A DNA stretch of 64,000 nucleotides from the NCBI RefSeq assembly GCF_014650035.1, contig NZ_BMUE01000012.1, positions 1-64,000 of the forward strand. Direction: 5' to 3'. The translations under genes and the position numbers were made by a program. This document shows, piece after piece, positions 49,649 through 58,761 of the stretch. Source of the stretch: Streptomyces lucensis JCM 4490. GTDB lineage: Bacteria > Actinomycetota > Actinomycetes > Streptomycetales > Streptomycetaceae. Within the stretch, counting starts at the first letter, position 1. Every line of letters starts with the position of its first letter. Under the pieces are notes generated by a model. It made no database searches, was not told the origin of the DNA, and saw only the letters and a list, made by a program, of their open reading frames with translations.

Positions 49649-49873
49649 GTGTACGTCTGCAGTTGCTTCGGCATCACCGAGCAGCAGGTCCAGAAGCATG
49701 CGGAGGACGGCGCCTGCACCCCGCGCCAGATCGCGTCGGCCTGCAAGGCGGGCACCGACTGCGGCTCCTGCGTGCGCCGGATCCAGGCGATCCTCGGCCG
49801 CGGCGCCTGCCCCCGCCGCGAGCTGGCCGACCAGGGCAGGCCGGTGCTGGCCGAACTCCCCGACGCGGCCTGA
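49649..49873 (+). CDS. bfd: Bacterioferritin-associated ferredoxin-like [2Fe-2S] protein (Bfd)
   Basis: 74 residues with the BFD fold: Cys4 and Cys6 in VCSCFG, Cys38 and Cys41 in TDCGSC. Bfd reduces the ferric core of bacterioferritin so that iron can leave. GTG 49649 is chosen because GGGAGG lies about 8 nt upstream and the fold starts right there. It converges on bfr with a 15-bp gap, and an iron box upstream fits induction under iron shortage. Confidence 0.9.
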   Translation: MYVCSCFGITEQQVQKHAEDGACTPRQIASACKAGTDCGSCVRRIQAILGRGACPRRELADQGRPVLAELPDAA

Positions 49874-49888
49874 TCGACGAGACGCCCC

Positions 49889-50368
49889 CTAGCCCTCCGG
49901 CTGCTCGATCAGCTGGGCGATGTAGAGCGCCTCGCCGAGCTTGTCCACCAGCTCCAGCTGCGTGTCGAGGTAGTCGATGTGGTGCTCCTCGTCGGCGAGG
50001 ATGTCCTCGAAGATGTTCGCCGACGTGATGTCGCCCTTGTCGCGCATCACCTTGATGCCCCGCCTGAGCCGGTCGATCGCCTCCACCTCGATCTGCCGGT
50101 CCGCCTCGAACATCTCCCGGACCGTCTGGCCCACCCGGACGTGGAAGAGCCGCTGGTAGTTGGGCAGCGCCTCCAGGAACAGGATGCGGTCGGTGAGCAC
50201 CTCCGCGTGCTTCATCTCGTCGAACGACTCGTGCCGCGTGTACTTGGCGAGCTTCGTCCAGCCGTTGTTCTCCTGCATCTTCGCGTGCAGGAAGTACTGG
50301 TTGATCGCGGTCAGCTCACCGGTGAGCTGCTCGTTGAGGAACTCGATGATCTCGGGGTCGCCCTGCAT
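49889..50368 (-). CDS. bfr: Bacterioferritin
   Basis: 159 residues, 24-mer iron-storage protein. Ferroxidase ligands are Glu18, Glu51, His54 and the Glu-Glu-His-His stretch ADEEHHIDYLD near 127-130; the heme ligand Met52 is in DEMKHAE. ATG 50368 follows GGAAGGAG at 9 nt. It is convergent with bfd, its likely electron donor. No iron box is visible before it, so the two are probably regulated in opposite ways. Confidence 0.95.
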   Translation of the reverse strand: MQGDPEIIEFLNEQLTGELTAINQYFLHAKMQENNGWTKLAKYTRHESFDEMKHAEVLTDRILFLEALPNYQRLFHVRVGQTVREMFEADRQIEVEAIDRLRRGIKVMRDKGDITSANIFEDILADEEHHIDYLDTQLELVDKLGEALYIAQLIEQPEG

Positions 50369-50545
50369 CGCAGCGGGCTCCTTCCACGCGGGGGGACGGA
50401 GGAGGGTGTGCGGCGCATGATTGCATCGGCGGAGAAGATCGTCCAGTAAGTGCGTACTTAGTAGGTACGAGCTGTTTTGTGGGCCCTTGTCCGGTTCGGG
50501 GGAGGGTGGTCAAGGGCACTGCCCGAGGTCTGTCAGGATGGATAC

Positions 50546-51178
50546 ATGGGTCATCCGGAGGAGCGAGAATCTGGGGCAGTGGCAGGGTCCGAGCTTCCGC
50601 CGGGTCAGCGGCTCCAGCGTGGATGGCCGGTCACGCACTACGGGCCCGTCCCGAAGTTCCGGCCCGAGCGCTGGGAGTTCCGCGTCTTCGGCGCCACGGC
50701 GGACGGTGACAAGCACGTCTGGAACCACGAGGAGTTCACGGCCCTGCCGTACACCACCGTGGTGGCCGACCTGCACTGCGTGACGAAGTACAGCATGCTC
50801 GGCGCCGAATGGGGCGGTGTCCCCGCCCGCGCCGTCCTGGACCTCGCCCCGCCGGCGCCGGACGTCACCCATGTGATGGTCTGGGCGGAGTACGGCTTCA
50901 GCTCGAACCTGCGCCTGTCGGACTTCGTCTCCGAACGCGCGATCTTCGCCACCCACAAGGACGGCGAGCTCCTCACCGCCGAGCACGGCTTCCCGGTCCG
51001 CCTGATCGTGCCGCACCTGTACGCCTGGAAGGGCCCCAAGTGGGTCCGCGGCGTCGAGTACATGACCGCCGACCGCCGCGGCTTCTGGGAGGAGCGCGGT
51101 TACCACAACATCGGCGACCCCTGGAAGGAGCAGCGCTACTCCTACCAGGAGGGGCCCGGGGACGGCCCCGAGCTCTGA
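50546..51178 (+). CDS. Sulfite oxidase-like molybdopterin-binding protein
   Basis: 210 residues, a short single-domain form of the oxidoreductase molybdopterin-binding (SUOX/YedY-like) fold. The Mo-ligand cysteine is in VADLHCVTKYSMLG; RLIVPHLYAWKGPKWV and the C-terminal GFWEERGYHNIGDPW are typical. It has no Tat signal and no heme or dimerisation domain, so it should be cytosolic with unknown substrate. ATG 50546 follows CAGGATGG. The gap toward bfr (177 bp) contains taagt-gcgt-actta, a weak inverted repeat. Confidence 0.86.
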   Translation: MGHPEERESGAVAGSELPPGQRLQRGWPVTHYGPVPKFRPERWEFRVFGATADGDKHVWNHEEFTALPYTTVVADLHCVTKYSMLGAEWGGVPARAVLDLAPPAPDVTHVMVWAEYGFSSNLRLSDFVSERAIFATHKDGELLTAEHGFPVRLIVPHLYAWKGPKWVRGVEYMTADRRGFWEERGYHNIGDPWKEQRYSYQEGPGDGPEL

Positions 51179-51190
51179 CCCCCGGGCGCG

Positions 51191-51703
51191 TCAGTGGTGG
51201 TACCGGTGCACCACGGCGTGACCCCTGCCCCGCCCGATCGTCCACTTGTTGACCGGGGTGGTCACGACGAAGGCGATGGCGAGCGAGGCCGCCAGTGAGA
51301 CCCAGAACAGCGGCTCGCCGAGCGTCGCGTCCATCGCGGACGGCCAGACCAGGATCACGCCGTTGTCGATCAGCTCCATCACGGCGATGGACAGGGTGTC
51401 CGCGGCGAGTGCCACGCGGACGGCGGCGGCGAGGCCCACGCCCGCCCGGAGCGCGCCGCGCAAGGTGAGCGAGTAGCCGAAGAAGAAGGCCAGGACGATC
51501 GCCAGCAGTGTGGTCGCCGGGTTGCCCCAGCCGAGCGCCGTGCCGACGACCATGCCGAGCACCTCGCCGATGGCGCAGCCGGTGAGGCAGTGCAGCGTGG
51601 CCTGCGCGGCCGTCGACCAGGTGGCCGCGGGCGCGTGCCCCGCGTGCCCGTGGTGCTGCTCGCGGTGCTGCCGGTGCTGTTCGGTGTGGGCCGAGTGGTC
51701 CAT
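51191..51703 (-). CDS. DUF4396 membrane protein with His-rich N-terminus
   Basis: 170 residues. The first 23 contain eight His (DHSAHTEQHRQHREQHHGHA), a metal-binding-looking segment. Four membrane helices follow. The first holds the conserved motif HCLTGCAIGEVLGM, with two Cys and one His near the membrane, which could hold a soft metal. ATG 51703 has GGGGGA 5 nt upstream. A perfect CsoR-like box and a second inverted repeat lie just upstream, so copper (or nickel/cobalt) control is likely. Function is unproven; I infer a role in metal handling. Confidence 0.82.
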   Translation of the reverse strand: MDHSAHTEQHRQHREQHHGHAGHAPAATWSTAAQATLHCLTGCAIGEVLGMVVGTALGWGNPATTLLAIVLAFFFGYSLTLRGALRAGVGLAAAVRVALAADTLSIAVMELIDNGVILVWPSAMDATLGEPLFWVSLAASLAIAFVVTTPVNKWTIGRGRGHAVVHRYHH

Positions 51704-51727
51704 GGTGTCCCCCAATGCCGGGTGGCG

Positions 51728-51745
51728 GTTCCTGACGACAGGAAC
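51728..51745. promoter_or_regulatory. Inverted repeat next to the CsoR-like box
   Basis: gttcctg and caggaac flank ACGA. It lies 3 bp from the CsoR-like box and 25 bp before the DUF4396 start, so it could be a second operator or a leader hairpin. Confidence 0.45.
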
Positions 51746-51748
51746 CGC

Positions 51749-51765
51749 ATACCCCCTGGGGGTAT
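51749..51765. promoter_or_regulatory. CsoR-type copper-responsive operator
   Basis: ATACCCCCTGGGGGTAT is a perfect inverted repeat around a central T. It fits the TACCCC-GGGGTA class bound by CsoR/RcnR-family copper or nickel repressors. It lies 46-62 bp upstream of the DUF4396 gene. Confidence 0.75.
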
Positions 51766-51776
51766 TCCCGAACGGT

Positions 51777-52655
51777 TCAGGAATCCCGGAGCCGCTTCAG
51801 CCTTTCCACGTCCGCGGCGTGGCCCTCCTTGCCGCCCGGCGTCTCGATGATCAGCGGGACGCCCGCCGTCGCCGGGTGCGTCATCAGGGCGCGGAACGGG
51901 TCCTCGCCGATGTGACCGGCGCCGATGTTCTCGTGCCGGTCCTTGTGCGCACCGACGACGTCCTTGGAGTCGTTGGCGTGGATCAGCTTCAGCCGCCCCT
52001 CGCCGACGGTGTCCACCAGCAGGTCCAGGGTCTGGTGCATGCCGCTCGGCCCGGTCAGGTCGTGCCCGGCGGCGAAGACGTGGCAGGTGTCGAGGCACAC
52101 GCCCAGCCTGGGGTGCGCGTCCAGCGCCTCGAAGTACGGCCCGAAGTCCCAGGTGCGCGAGCACAGCGAGGCGCCCTGCCCGGCGGTCGACTCCAGCAGC
52201 AGGAACGGGTCGTCGTCGTGGGTCAGCTCGTCCAGCAGCGGCAGCAGGTGCGCGCGCACCTGCTTCAGCGCCACCTCCCGCGTCCGCCCGCCGGTCGCGC
52301 TCCCGGTGTGCACGACCACGCCCAGCGCGCCGATCTCCCGCCCGCGCCGCAGCGAGTGCCGCAGCGACTCCACCGACCGCTCCACGGTCGCCTCGGTGTG
52401 CGAGCCGAAGTTGATCAGGTAGGGGGCGTGGACGTACGCCGGGACCGACGCCTCGGCGCACGCCGCGCGGAACGCCTCGTCCTGCCGCGGGTTGCCGGCG
52501 GGCGTGGCCCAGCCGCGCGGATTGGCGACGAAGACCTGCACGGTCTCCGCCTTCAGGTCACGGGCGTACGACAGCCCCACGGAGTGCAGGCCGCCGGCCA
52601 CCGGGACGTGGCCGCCCACGGGGTTGCGGGGGAGGGAGGGGGGAACGGGACTCAC
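51777..52655 (-). CDS. nfo: Endonuclease IV (AP endonuclease)
   Basis: 292-residue TIM-barrel nuclease that cuts DNA 5' of abasic sites in base-excision repair. Metal-site motifs are YVHAPYLINFGS, VVVHTGSATG, LLLESTAGQG, GVCLDTCHVFAAGHDL and LIHANDSKDVVGAHKDRHENIG, plus IIETPG at the end: the complete zinc-binding set (His, His, Glu, Asp, His, Asp, His, Glu). The GTG at 52655 has a poor ribosome site; start uncertain by a few codons. Confidence 0.93.
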   Translation of the reverse strand: MSPVPPSLPRNPVGGHVPVAGGLHSVGLSYARDLKAETVQVFVANPRGWATPAGNPRQDEAFRAACAEASVPAYVHAPYLINFGSHTEATVERSVESLRHSLRRGREIGALGVVVHTGSATGGRTREVALKQVRAHLLPLLDELTHDDDPFLLLESTAGQGASLCSRTWDFGPYFEALDAHPRLGVCLDTCHVFAAGHDLTGPSGMHQTLDLLVDTVGEGRLKLIHANDSKDVVGAHKDRHENIGAGHIGEDPFRALMTHPATAGVPLIIETPGGKEGHAADVERLKRLRDS

Positions 52656-52712
52656 CCGTTCAGGGTGTCATGCCCGCTCCGGCCCCCGGACCACGGTCCC
52701 CGGTGACCCCGG

Positions 52713-54641
52713 TCACCGGATGGTGATCGTGATCGTCGACCCCTTGGGCGCCCTGTCGCCGCCCGCCACCGACTGCTTCTTCACGGTGTCGCCGAACAGC
52801 CCGAGCAGCCCGCGGTCCTCGTCCACCTCGAACCCGGCGTCCTCCAGCGCCTTCGTCGCGTCGTCGACGCTGTCGCCCACCACGTCCGGGACCTCGATCA
52901 TCGGCGGGCCCTTGGACACCGTCAGCGTCACCGTGTCGCCCTCGGCGGCCTTGCCGTTCGGCGGGTTCTGCTCGGCGACCTTGCCCGCGTCCTGGTCCGA
53001 GGTGACCCGGTCGGGGGCGACCCGCACCTTCAGCCCGGCGCCCGTCAGCTCCTGCTTCGCGCTGTCCAGGTCCTCGCCGGTCACGTCCGGCACGTCGATG
53101 GCGCGCCCCTTGCTGACGGTCAGCGCGATCGCCGAACCGGCGTGCCGCTTGGTGCCCGCGTGCGGTGTCGTGGCGATCACGGAGCCCCTGGGCACGTCGT
53201 CGCTGAAGTCGCGCGTGACCATGCCGGGCTCCAGCCCGTCCTCCCTCAGCCGCGCCTTCGCCTCGCCGAGCGGGCGGCCCTGGACGTCCGGCACGTTCAC
53301 CGTCTCCGGGCCGAGCGACACGGTCAGGCTCACCGAGCCGTTGTCCCGGATGCGGGCGCCGGGCTTCGGGTCGGTACTGATGACCGTGCCGCGCTTGACG
53401 GTGTCGTTGTAGGCGCGCTCGACCTGCCCGACGTCGAGCCCGGCCGCCTCCAGCCGCTCCTTGGCCTGCGCCTCCGTCTTCGCGAGCAGCGGCGGCACCT
53501 TCGTGAACTGGCCGGAGTTGATGTACCAGACCCCGCCGCCCACGCCGAACACCACCAGCACGGCGGCCAGCACGGCCAGCACCGTGCGCCGGGGCCGCCC
53601 CGGGCGCCGCGACGGCGCCGGCGGCACCGGCGGGGCCTGCAGCCGGGTGGTGCGGCCGGCGTCCTGACCGGGGGAGTCCTCGTTCACCGGCAGCGGCCGG
53701 GGTACGGTCGGCGAGCGCGGGATCACGCTCGTGCGGTCCTCGGCGTTGTCGTGCCCCGCGGCCAGCGCCTGCGGCGGCGGCGCGTCCAGCTGCTCGTCGG
53801 TCAGCGACCGACGGGCCTCGCGCGCCCGGGCGAGCAGCGCCACGGCGTCGTGCGGGCGCACCTCGGGGTCGCGCGCCGTGGCCGAGGCGACCAGCTCGTC
53901 CAGCTCGTGCGGCAGCCCCGGCACCAGCGCCGAGGGCGGCGGGACGTCCTCGTTGATGTGCCGGTAGAGCACCTGGGCCGGGGAGTCCCCGGAGTGCGGC
54001 TTCTCGCCCGTGAGCATCTCGTAGAGGACCACACCGCACGCGTACACGTCGACGCGCGGGTCGGTGGTGCCCTGCTCCACCTGCTCGGGCGCGAGGTACG
54101 ACACCGTTCCGAGCACGGCGCCCGTCGTGCTGGTGACGGTGTCCACCGACCGCACCAGCCCGAAGTCGGCCACCTTGACCCGCCCGTCGTCCCCTATGAG
54201 GACGTTCTCCGGCTTCATGTCCCGGTGCACGAACCCGGCCCGGTGCGCGGCGCCCAGCGCGGCGAGCACCGGCTCCAGGATGTCCAGCGCGGCCCGCGGC
54301 TGCAGCGCCCCCCGCTCGCGCAGCACGTCGCGCAGGGTGCACCCGGCGATGTACTCCATCGCCAGGTACACGTACGACCCGTCGGTGCCCTGGTCGAAGA
54401 CCTGCACCACGTTGGGGTGGTCGAGCCGGGCTACCGACTTGGCCTCCCGGATGAACCGCTCGACGAAGGTGCCGTCGACCGCGAGCGTCGGGTGCATCAC
54501 CTTCAGCGCGAGCACGCGGTCCAGGCGGGTGTCCAGGGCCCGGTAGACCGTGGCCATCCCGCCCGCCGCGATCCGCGCGTCGACGCGGTAACGGCCGTCG
54601 AGCAGCTGCCCGACGAGGGGGTCCTGAAGGGTCGTATCCAC
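52713..54641 (-). CDS. Ser/Thr protein kinase with four PASTA domains (PknB-type)
   Basis: 642 residues. The cytoplasmic kinase domain (about 16-275) has the Gly loop IAAGGMATVYRA, VAIK-type Lys in LALKVM, catalytic HRDMKPEN and the Asp of DFG as DFGLV, then APEQ. A Pro-rich linker is followed by one helix near 345-367 (RRTVLAVLAAVLVVFGVGGGV). Four PASTA repeats follow, which bind peptidoglycan fragments outside the cell. This is the wall-sensing kinase type, and from memory it matches S. coelicolor SCO2110 (PkaF). An Rv2175c-like protein, a known kinase substrate type, is coded 4 kb away. Confidence 0.95.
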   Translation of the reverse strand: MDTTLQDPLVGQLLDGRYRVDARIAAGGMATVYRALDTRLDRVLALKVMHPTLAVDGTFVERFIREAKSVARLDHPNVVQVFDQGTDGSYVYLAMEYIAGCTLRDVLRERGALQPRAALDILEPVLAALGAAHRAGFVHRDMKPENVLIGDDGRVKVADFGLVRSVDTVTSTTGAVLGTVSYLAPEQVEQGTTDPRVDVYACGVVLYEMLTGEKPHSGDSPAQVLYRHINEDVPPPSALVPGLPHELDELVASATARDPEVRPHDAVALLARAREARRSLTDEQLDAPPPQALAAGHDNAEDRTSVIPRSPTVPRPLPVNEDSPGQDAGRTTRLQAPPVPPAPSRRPGRPRRTVLAVLAAVLVVFGVGGGVWYINSGQFTKVPPLLAKTEAQAKERLEAAGLDVGQVERAYNDTVKRGTVISTDPKPGARIRDNGSVSLTVSLGPETVNVPDVQGRPLGEAKARLREDGLEPGMVTRDFSDDVPRGSVIATTPHAGTKRHAGSAIALTVSKGRAIDVPDVTGEDLDSAKQELTGAGLKVRVAPDRVTSDQDAGKVAEQNPPNGKAAEGDTVTLTVSKGPPMIEVPDVVGDSVDDATKALEDAGFEVDEDRGLLGLFGDTVKKQSVAGGDRAPKGSTITITIR

Positions 54642-54729
54642 GCAGGGGAGTCTACGAGGACCGGCCGCCCGCCCCGGGCCCCGTGGGGTTCCGGGGACGG
54701 AATGCAGCAGAGCTGTGACTGTCGCGCGA

Positions 54730-55527
<798 letters not shown>

Positions 55528-55740
55528 TCAGCCTCCCTGGACGGCGGTGAGGACTTCGACGCGGTCGCCCTCGGCGAGCGCGGTGGCCGCCCACCGCGTG
55601 CGCGGGACCACGGTCTCGTTGACGGCGGCGGCCACCCCGGAGGGCGCCGCGGTGAGGGTCTCGACGAGGGAGTCGAGGGCGGTGCCCGGGGCGATCTCCC
55701 GGCGCTCCCCGTTGACGGAGATGGTGACGGCAGGGGTCAT
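55528..55740 (-). CDS. thiS: Sulfur carrier protein ThiS
   Basis: 70-residue ubiquitin-like carrier. It ends in the obligatory Gly-Gly (TAVQGG), which is activated and thiocarboxylated to deliver sulfur to ThiG. ATG 55740 overlaps the thiO stop (ATGA). Confidence 0.93.
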   Translation of the reverse strand: MTPAVTISVNGERREIAPGTALDSLVETLTAAPSGVAAAVNETVVPRTRWAATALAEGDRVEVLTAVQGG

Positions 55741-56918
55741 GCGGGCTGCTCCATGCGGGACGCGGGCCGGGCCTGCGGTACGGGGCCGAACCGCAGCGGC
55801 GTGAACGGGCGGGCTTCCTCGGGCAGTTCACCGGTGACCAGCGCGTGCGCCAGCACGTCGCCGGTGACCGGGGTGAGCAGCACCCCGTTGCGGTGGTGCC
55901 CGGTGGCCAGCTGCAGCCCGTCCAGGCCGGACGGGCCGAGCAGCGGCGCGTTGTCGGGGGAACCGGGGCGCAGCCCGGCGCAGGTCTCGGTCAGCGGCAG
56001 TTCGGTGATGCCCGGCATCAGCTCGTGGGCGTCGCGCAGCAGCTCGTAGACACCGCCGGCCGTGACCGTGGTGTCCCAGCCCAGCTCCTCGCTGGTCGCG
56101 CCGACGACGAGTTCGCCGTTCTCCCGGGGCACCAGGTAGACGTGGCTGCCGCGGACCACGGCCCGCACGGTCCTGCTCAGGAACGGCGCGTACCGGCGGG
56201 GCACGGTCAGCCGCAGCACCTGGCCCTTGACCGGCCGCACCGGCGGCAGCACCGCGTCCGGCACCCCCGCGAGGCACCCGCTCCTGCTGCCGGCCGCGAG
56301 GACGACCTGCCCCGCGCGCAGCCCGGTGCCGTCCGCCGTCGTGACCCCGGCGGCCCGGTCCCGGACGACGTCGAGCCGCTCCGCCGGCGACCGGTGGAAC
56401 ACCACTCCGGCGCGCTCGCACGCGGCGACCAGGGCGGCCGCCAGCCGTCGCGGGTCGATCTGGTGGTCGCCGTCGACCCGCAGCCCGCCGCGCACCCCGG
56501 GTGCCAGCATCGGCTCCAGGCGGCGGCACTCCCGGCCCGCCAGCCATTCGGACTCCAGGCCCGAGCGCTGCTGCAGGGCGTGCAGGTCGCGCAGGTGGGC
56601 GCGGTCGTCGGCGTCGAGCGCGACCGCGAGGGTGCCGCAGCGGCGGTAGCCGAGGTCGTGGCCGGTCGCCTCGGTCAGCTCGGCCGCGAAGGCGGGGTAG
56701 CGGCGGGCCGATTCGAGGTTCAGGGCGAGCAGTGTCTCCTCGCCGTAGTGCAGTTCGGTGACCGCGGCCAGCATCCCGGCCGCGACCCGCGCGGCGCCAC
56801 CGCCGGGCTCGGGGTCCACCACGGCCGCCGCCAGCCCGCGCTGCGCGGCGCGCCAGGCCGTGACCAGGCCGATGATCCCGCCCCCGATGACGAGGACGTC
56901 GGACGTACGTGACGACAT
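55737..56918 (-). CDS. thiO: Glycine oxidase (ThiO)
   Basis: 393-residue FAD enzyme of the D-amino acid oxidase family; it makes the dehydroglycine needed by ThiG. Rossmann motif VLVIGGGIIGLVTAW near residue 9, GLRPGSPDNAPLLGP near the substrate site and ATGHHRNGVLLTP close to the FAD at the end. ATG 56918 follows GGGAGGGG, which itself lies at the 3' edge of the TPP riboswitch, so ligand binding can hide the ribosome site. Confidence 0.94.
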   Translation of the reverse strand: MSSRTSDVLVIGGGIIGLVTAWRAAQRGLAAAVVDPEPGGGAARVAAGMLAAVTELHYGEETLLALNLESARRYPAFAAELTEATGHDLGYRRCGTLAVALDADDRAHLRDLHALQQRSGLESEWLAGRECRRLEPMLAPGVRGGLRVDGDHQIDPRRLAAALVAACERAGVVFHRSPAERLDVVRDRAAGVTTADGTGLRAGQVVLAAGSRSGCLAGVPDAVLPPVRPVKGQVLRLTVPRRYAPFLSRTVRAVVRGSHVYLVPRENGELVVGATSEELGWDTTVTAGGVYELLRDAHELMPGITELPLTETCAGLRPGSPDNAPLLGPSGLDGLQLATGHHRNGVLLTPVTGDVLAHALVTGELPEEARPFTPLRFGPVPQARPASRMEQPA

Positions 56919-56930
56919 GGGCGTCCAGCC

Positions 56931-57017
56931 CCTCCCTTCGCCGGCATGACCCGGATCAGGTTCGTACGGTCGGAGGCCGCCAGCCTCCCTCTCAGCCCGG
57001 TGCGTCCGGGCTCCCGC
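56931..57017 (-). ncRNA. TPP riboswitch (THI box) upstream of thiOSG
   Basis: On the minus strand the sequence runs GGGAGCCCGG, then GGCTGAGAGGGAGG, then ACCTGATCCGGGT (as AACCTGATCCGGGTCATGCC) and GCCGGCGAAGGGAGG. The CTGAGA and ACCTGATCCGGGT blocks and the terminal GCGAAGGGA are the near-universal TPP aptamer signature. It ends at the thiO ribosome site, so it probably controls translation. Confidence 0.95.
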
Positions 57018-57080
57018 GAGTGCTTGTACGGTGGCCACCCTAGCCCGCTCCGCTCACCGCCCGTAAGGGAGACCCGCGCC

Positions 57081-57431
57081 ATGCCCCGCTCGCTCGACGG
57101 ACTGATCCTCGCCCCGGTCGCGGACCAGGCACCGGGCCAGGTGGGCACGCACACCCGGTTCGCGTACCACGAGAAGGACGGCGAGGTCTGGGCCGAGTAC
57201 GCGGGCGGCGACGTCCTGCGCGGCCACCTGGTCGGCACCCGCGACGGGGACCGGCTGGACTTCCGGTACGTGCAGCTCAGGACCGACGGCACGACCGCCT
57301 CCGGACACTGCGTCTCCACGGTCGTGGAGCTGCCCGACGGGCGGGTGCGGCTGGAGGAGAGCTGGGAGTGGGAGTCCCGCCCCGGCAGCGGCACGAGCGT
57401 CGTGGAACAGCTCACCGAGCACGCCCCCTGA
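57081..57431 (+). CDS. Small conserved lipocalin/NAGS-like protein
   Basis: 116 residues, strand-rich (DGLILAPVAD, TRFAYHEKDGEVWAEYAGGD, DRLDFRYVQLRTDGT, GHCVSTVVELPDGRVRLEESWEWE). Several database entries of this type carry the name N-acetylglutamate synthase, but no acyltransferase motif is visible, and I think a small beta-barrel is more likely. ATG 57081 follows AAGGGAG; the longer open frame starting at 56946 runs through the riboswitch region and is not used. No function assigned. Confidence 0.7.
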   Translation: MPRSLDGLILAPVADQAPGQVGTHTRFAYHEKDGEVWAEYAGGDVLRGHLVGTRDGDRLDFRYVQLRTDGTTASGHCVSTVVELPDGRVRLEESWEWESRPGSGTSVVEQLTEHAP

Positions 57432-57451
57432 ATGACGTTCCGTCAGTTGAC

Positions 57452-57457
57452 TATGGT
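57452..57457 (+). promoter_or_regulatory. Candidate -10 box of a leaderless mRNA (FAD oxidoreductase)
   Basis: TATGGT lies 6 nt before GTG 57464. Confidence 0.4.
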
Positions 57458-57463
57458 GGCCGG

Positions 57464-58696
57464 GTGAGCGAGCAGTCAGCGGGAGAGGGCAGGCCGTCCG
57501 GGCGGCGCGTGGTCGTCGTGGGAGCCGGCATGGCCGGGGTGCAGACCGCGGTCGCCCTGCGGGAGCAGGGCTTCACCGGCGGCGTGACGGTCATCGGCGC
57601 CGAGCCGCACCAGCCGTACGACCGGCCGCCGCTGTCGAAGGCCGTGCTGCTGGGCACGGCCGAGGGCTCCGCCTTCGACGTGGACTTCGAGGCGCTCGAC
57701 GTCGACCTGCGGCTCGGCTGCGAGGCGCGGGGCGTGCGCCCCGCCGAACGCGTGCTGGACACCGAGGCGGGCCCGGTGGCCTACGACGACCTGGTCCTCG
57801 CCACCGGCGCCGAACCCGTCACGCTGCCCGGCACCGAGGGCGTGCCCGGGGTGCACCTGCTGCGCACCCTGGACGACGCCGAACGGCTGCGGCCCGTGCT
57901 CGCCCGGCAGCACGACATCGTGGTCGTCGGCGCCGGCTGGATCGGCGCGGAGTTCGCCACCGCCGCCCGCGAGGCGGGCTGCGCGGTCACCGTCGTCGAG
58001 GCCGCCGGCCGGCCGCTCGCGGGCGCCCTGCCCGCCGAGGTGGCCGCGCCCATGGCCGCCTGGTACGCCGACGCCGGCGCCGAACTGCGCACCGGCGCGC
58101 GCGTGGAGCGCGTCGAACCGGGCGCGGTCGTGCTCGCCGACGGCTCCCGGCTGCCCGCGGACGCGGTCGTCGTCGGCATCGGCGCCCGGCCCGCCACCGG
58201 CTGGCTGGCCGGCTCCGGCATCGAACTCGGCGCGCACGGCGAGGTCGTCGCCGACGGCCGCCTGCGCGCCTCCGTGCCCGGCGTGTACGCCGTCGGGGAC
58301 TGCGCGTCCTTCCCCTCGGCGCGCTACGGCGAACGCCTGCTCGTCCACCACTGGGACAACGCCCTCCAGGGCCCGCGCACCGTCGCCGCGAACATCATTG
58401 GCGTGACCCCTTCGGTCTACGACCCGGTGCCGTACTTCTGGTCCGAGCAGTTCGGCCGCTTCGTGCAGTACGCCGGCCACCACGGTCCGGCCGACCGCCT
58501 GGTCTGGCGCGGCGATCCGGCGGGCCCCGCCTGGACGGCGTGCTGGCTGCGCGAGGGCCGGCTGGCGGCCCTGCTGGCGGTGGGCCGGCCCCGTGACCTG
58601 GCCCAGGGCCGCCGGCTGATCGAGGCGGGCCGGACGATGGACGCCGAGGCGCTGACGGACCCGGCCCGGCCCCTGAAGTCGGCCACGGCCGGCTGA
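57464..58696 (+). CDS. FAD-dependent NAD(P)H:ferredoxin reductase-like oxidoreductase
   Basis: 410 residues. Two Rossmann folds: RVVVVGAGMAGVQTAVALRE (FAD) and DIVVVGAGWIGAEFATAARE (NAD(P)H). YDRPPLSK, YAVGDCASFP and HHWDNALQG are typical of the ferredoxin/rubredoxin reductase and apoptosis-inducing-factor-like family that serves P450 or dioxygenase systems. No ferredoxin gene is adjacent. It could in principle support the P450s at 14-21 kb, but there is no specific link. Confidence 0.88.
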   Translation: MSEQSAGEGRPSGRRVVVVGAGMAGVQTAVALREQGFTGGVTVIGAEPHQPYDRPPLSKAVLLGTAEGSAFDVDFEALDVDLRLGCEARGVRPAERVLDTEAGPVAYDDLVLATGAEPVTLPGTEGVPGVHLLRTLDDAERLRPVLARQHDIVVVGAGWIGAEFATAAREAGCAVTVVEAAGRPLAGALPAEVAAPMAAWYADAGAELRTGARVERVEPGAVVLADGSRLPADAVVVGIGARPATGWLAGSGIELGAHGEVVADGRLRASVPGVYAVGDCASFPSARYGERLLVHHWDNALQGPRTVAANIIGVTPSVYDPVPYFWSEQFGRFVQYAGHHGPADRLVWRGDPAGPAWTACWLREGRLAALLAVGRPRDLAQGRRLIEAGRTMDAEALTDPARPLKSATAG

Positions 58697-58748
58697 CCGG
58701 CGCCGCGGCGAGCGACCCGGCGCATCGCGACCCCGCCCGCCGAGCGCC

Positions 58749-58754
58749 TACCCT
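58749..58754 (+). promoter_or_regulatory. Candidate -10 box of a leaderless mRNA (Rv2175c-like)
   Basis: TACCCT lies 7 nt before GTG 58762. Confidence 0.4.
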
Positions 58755-58761
58755 AGGGACC

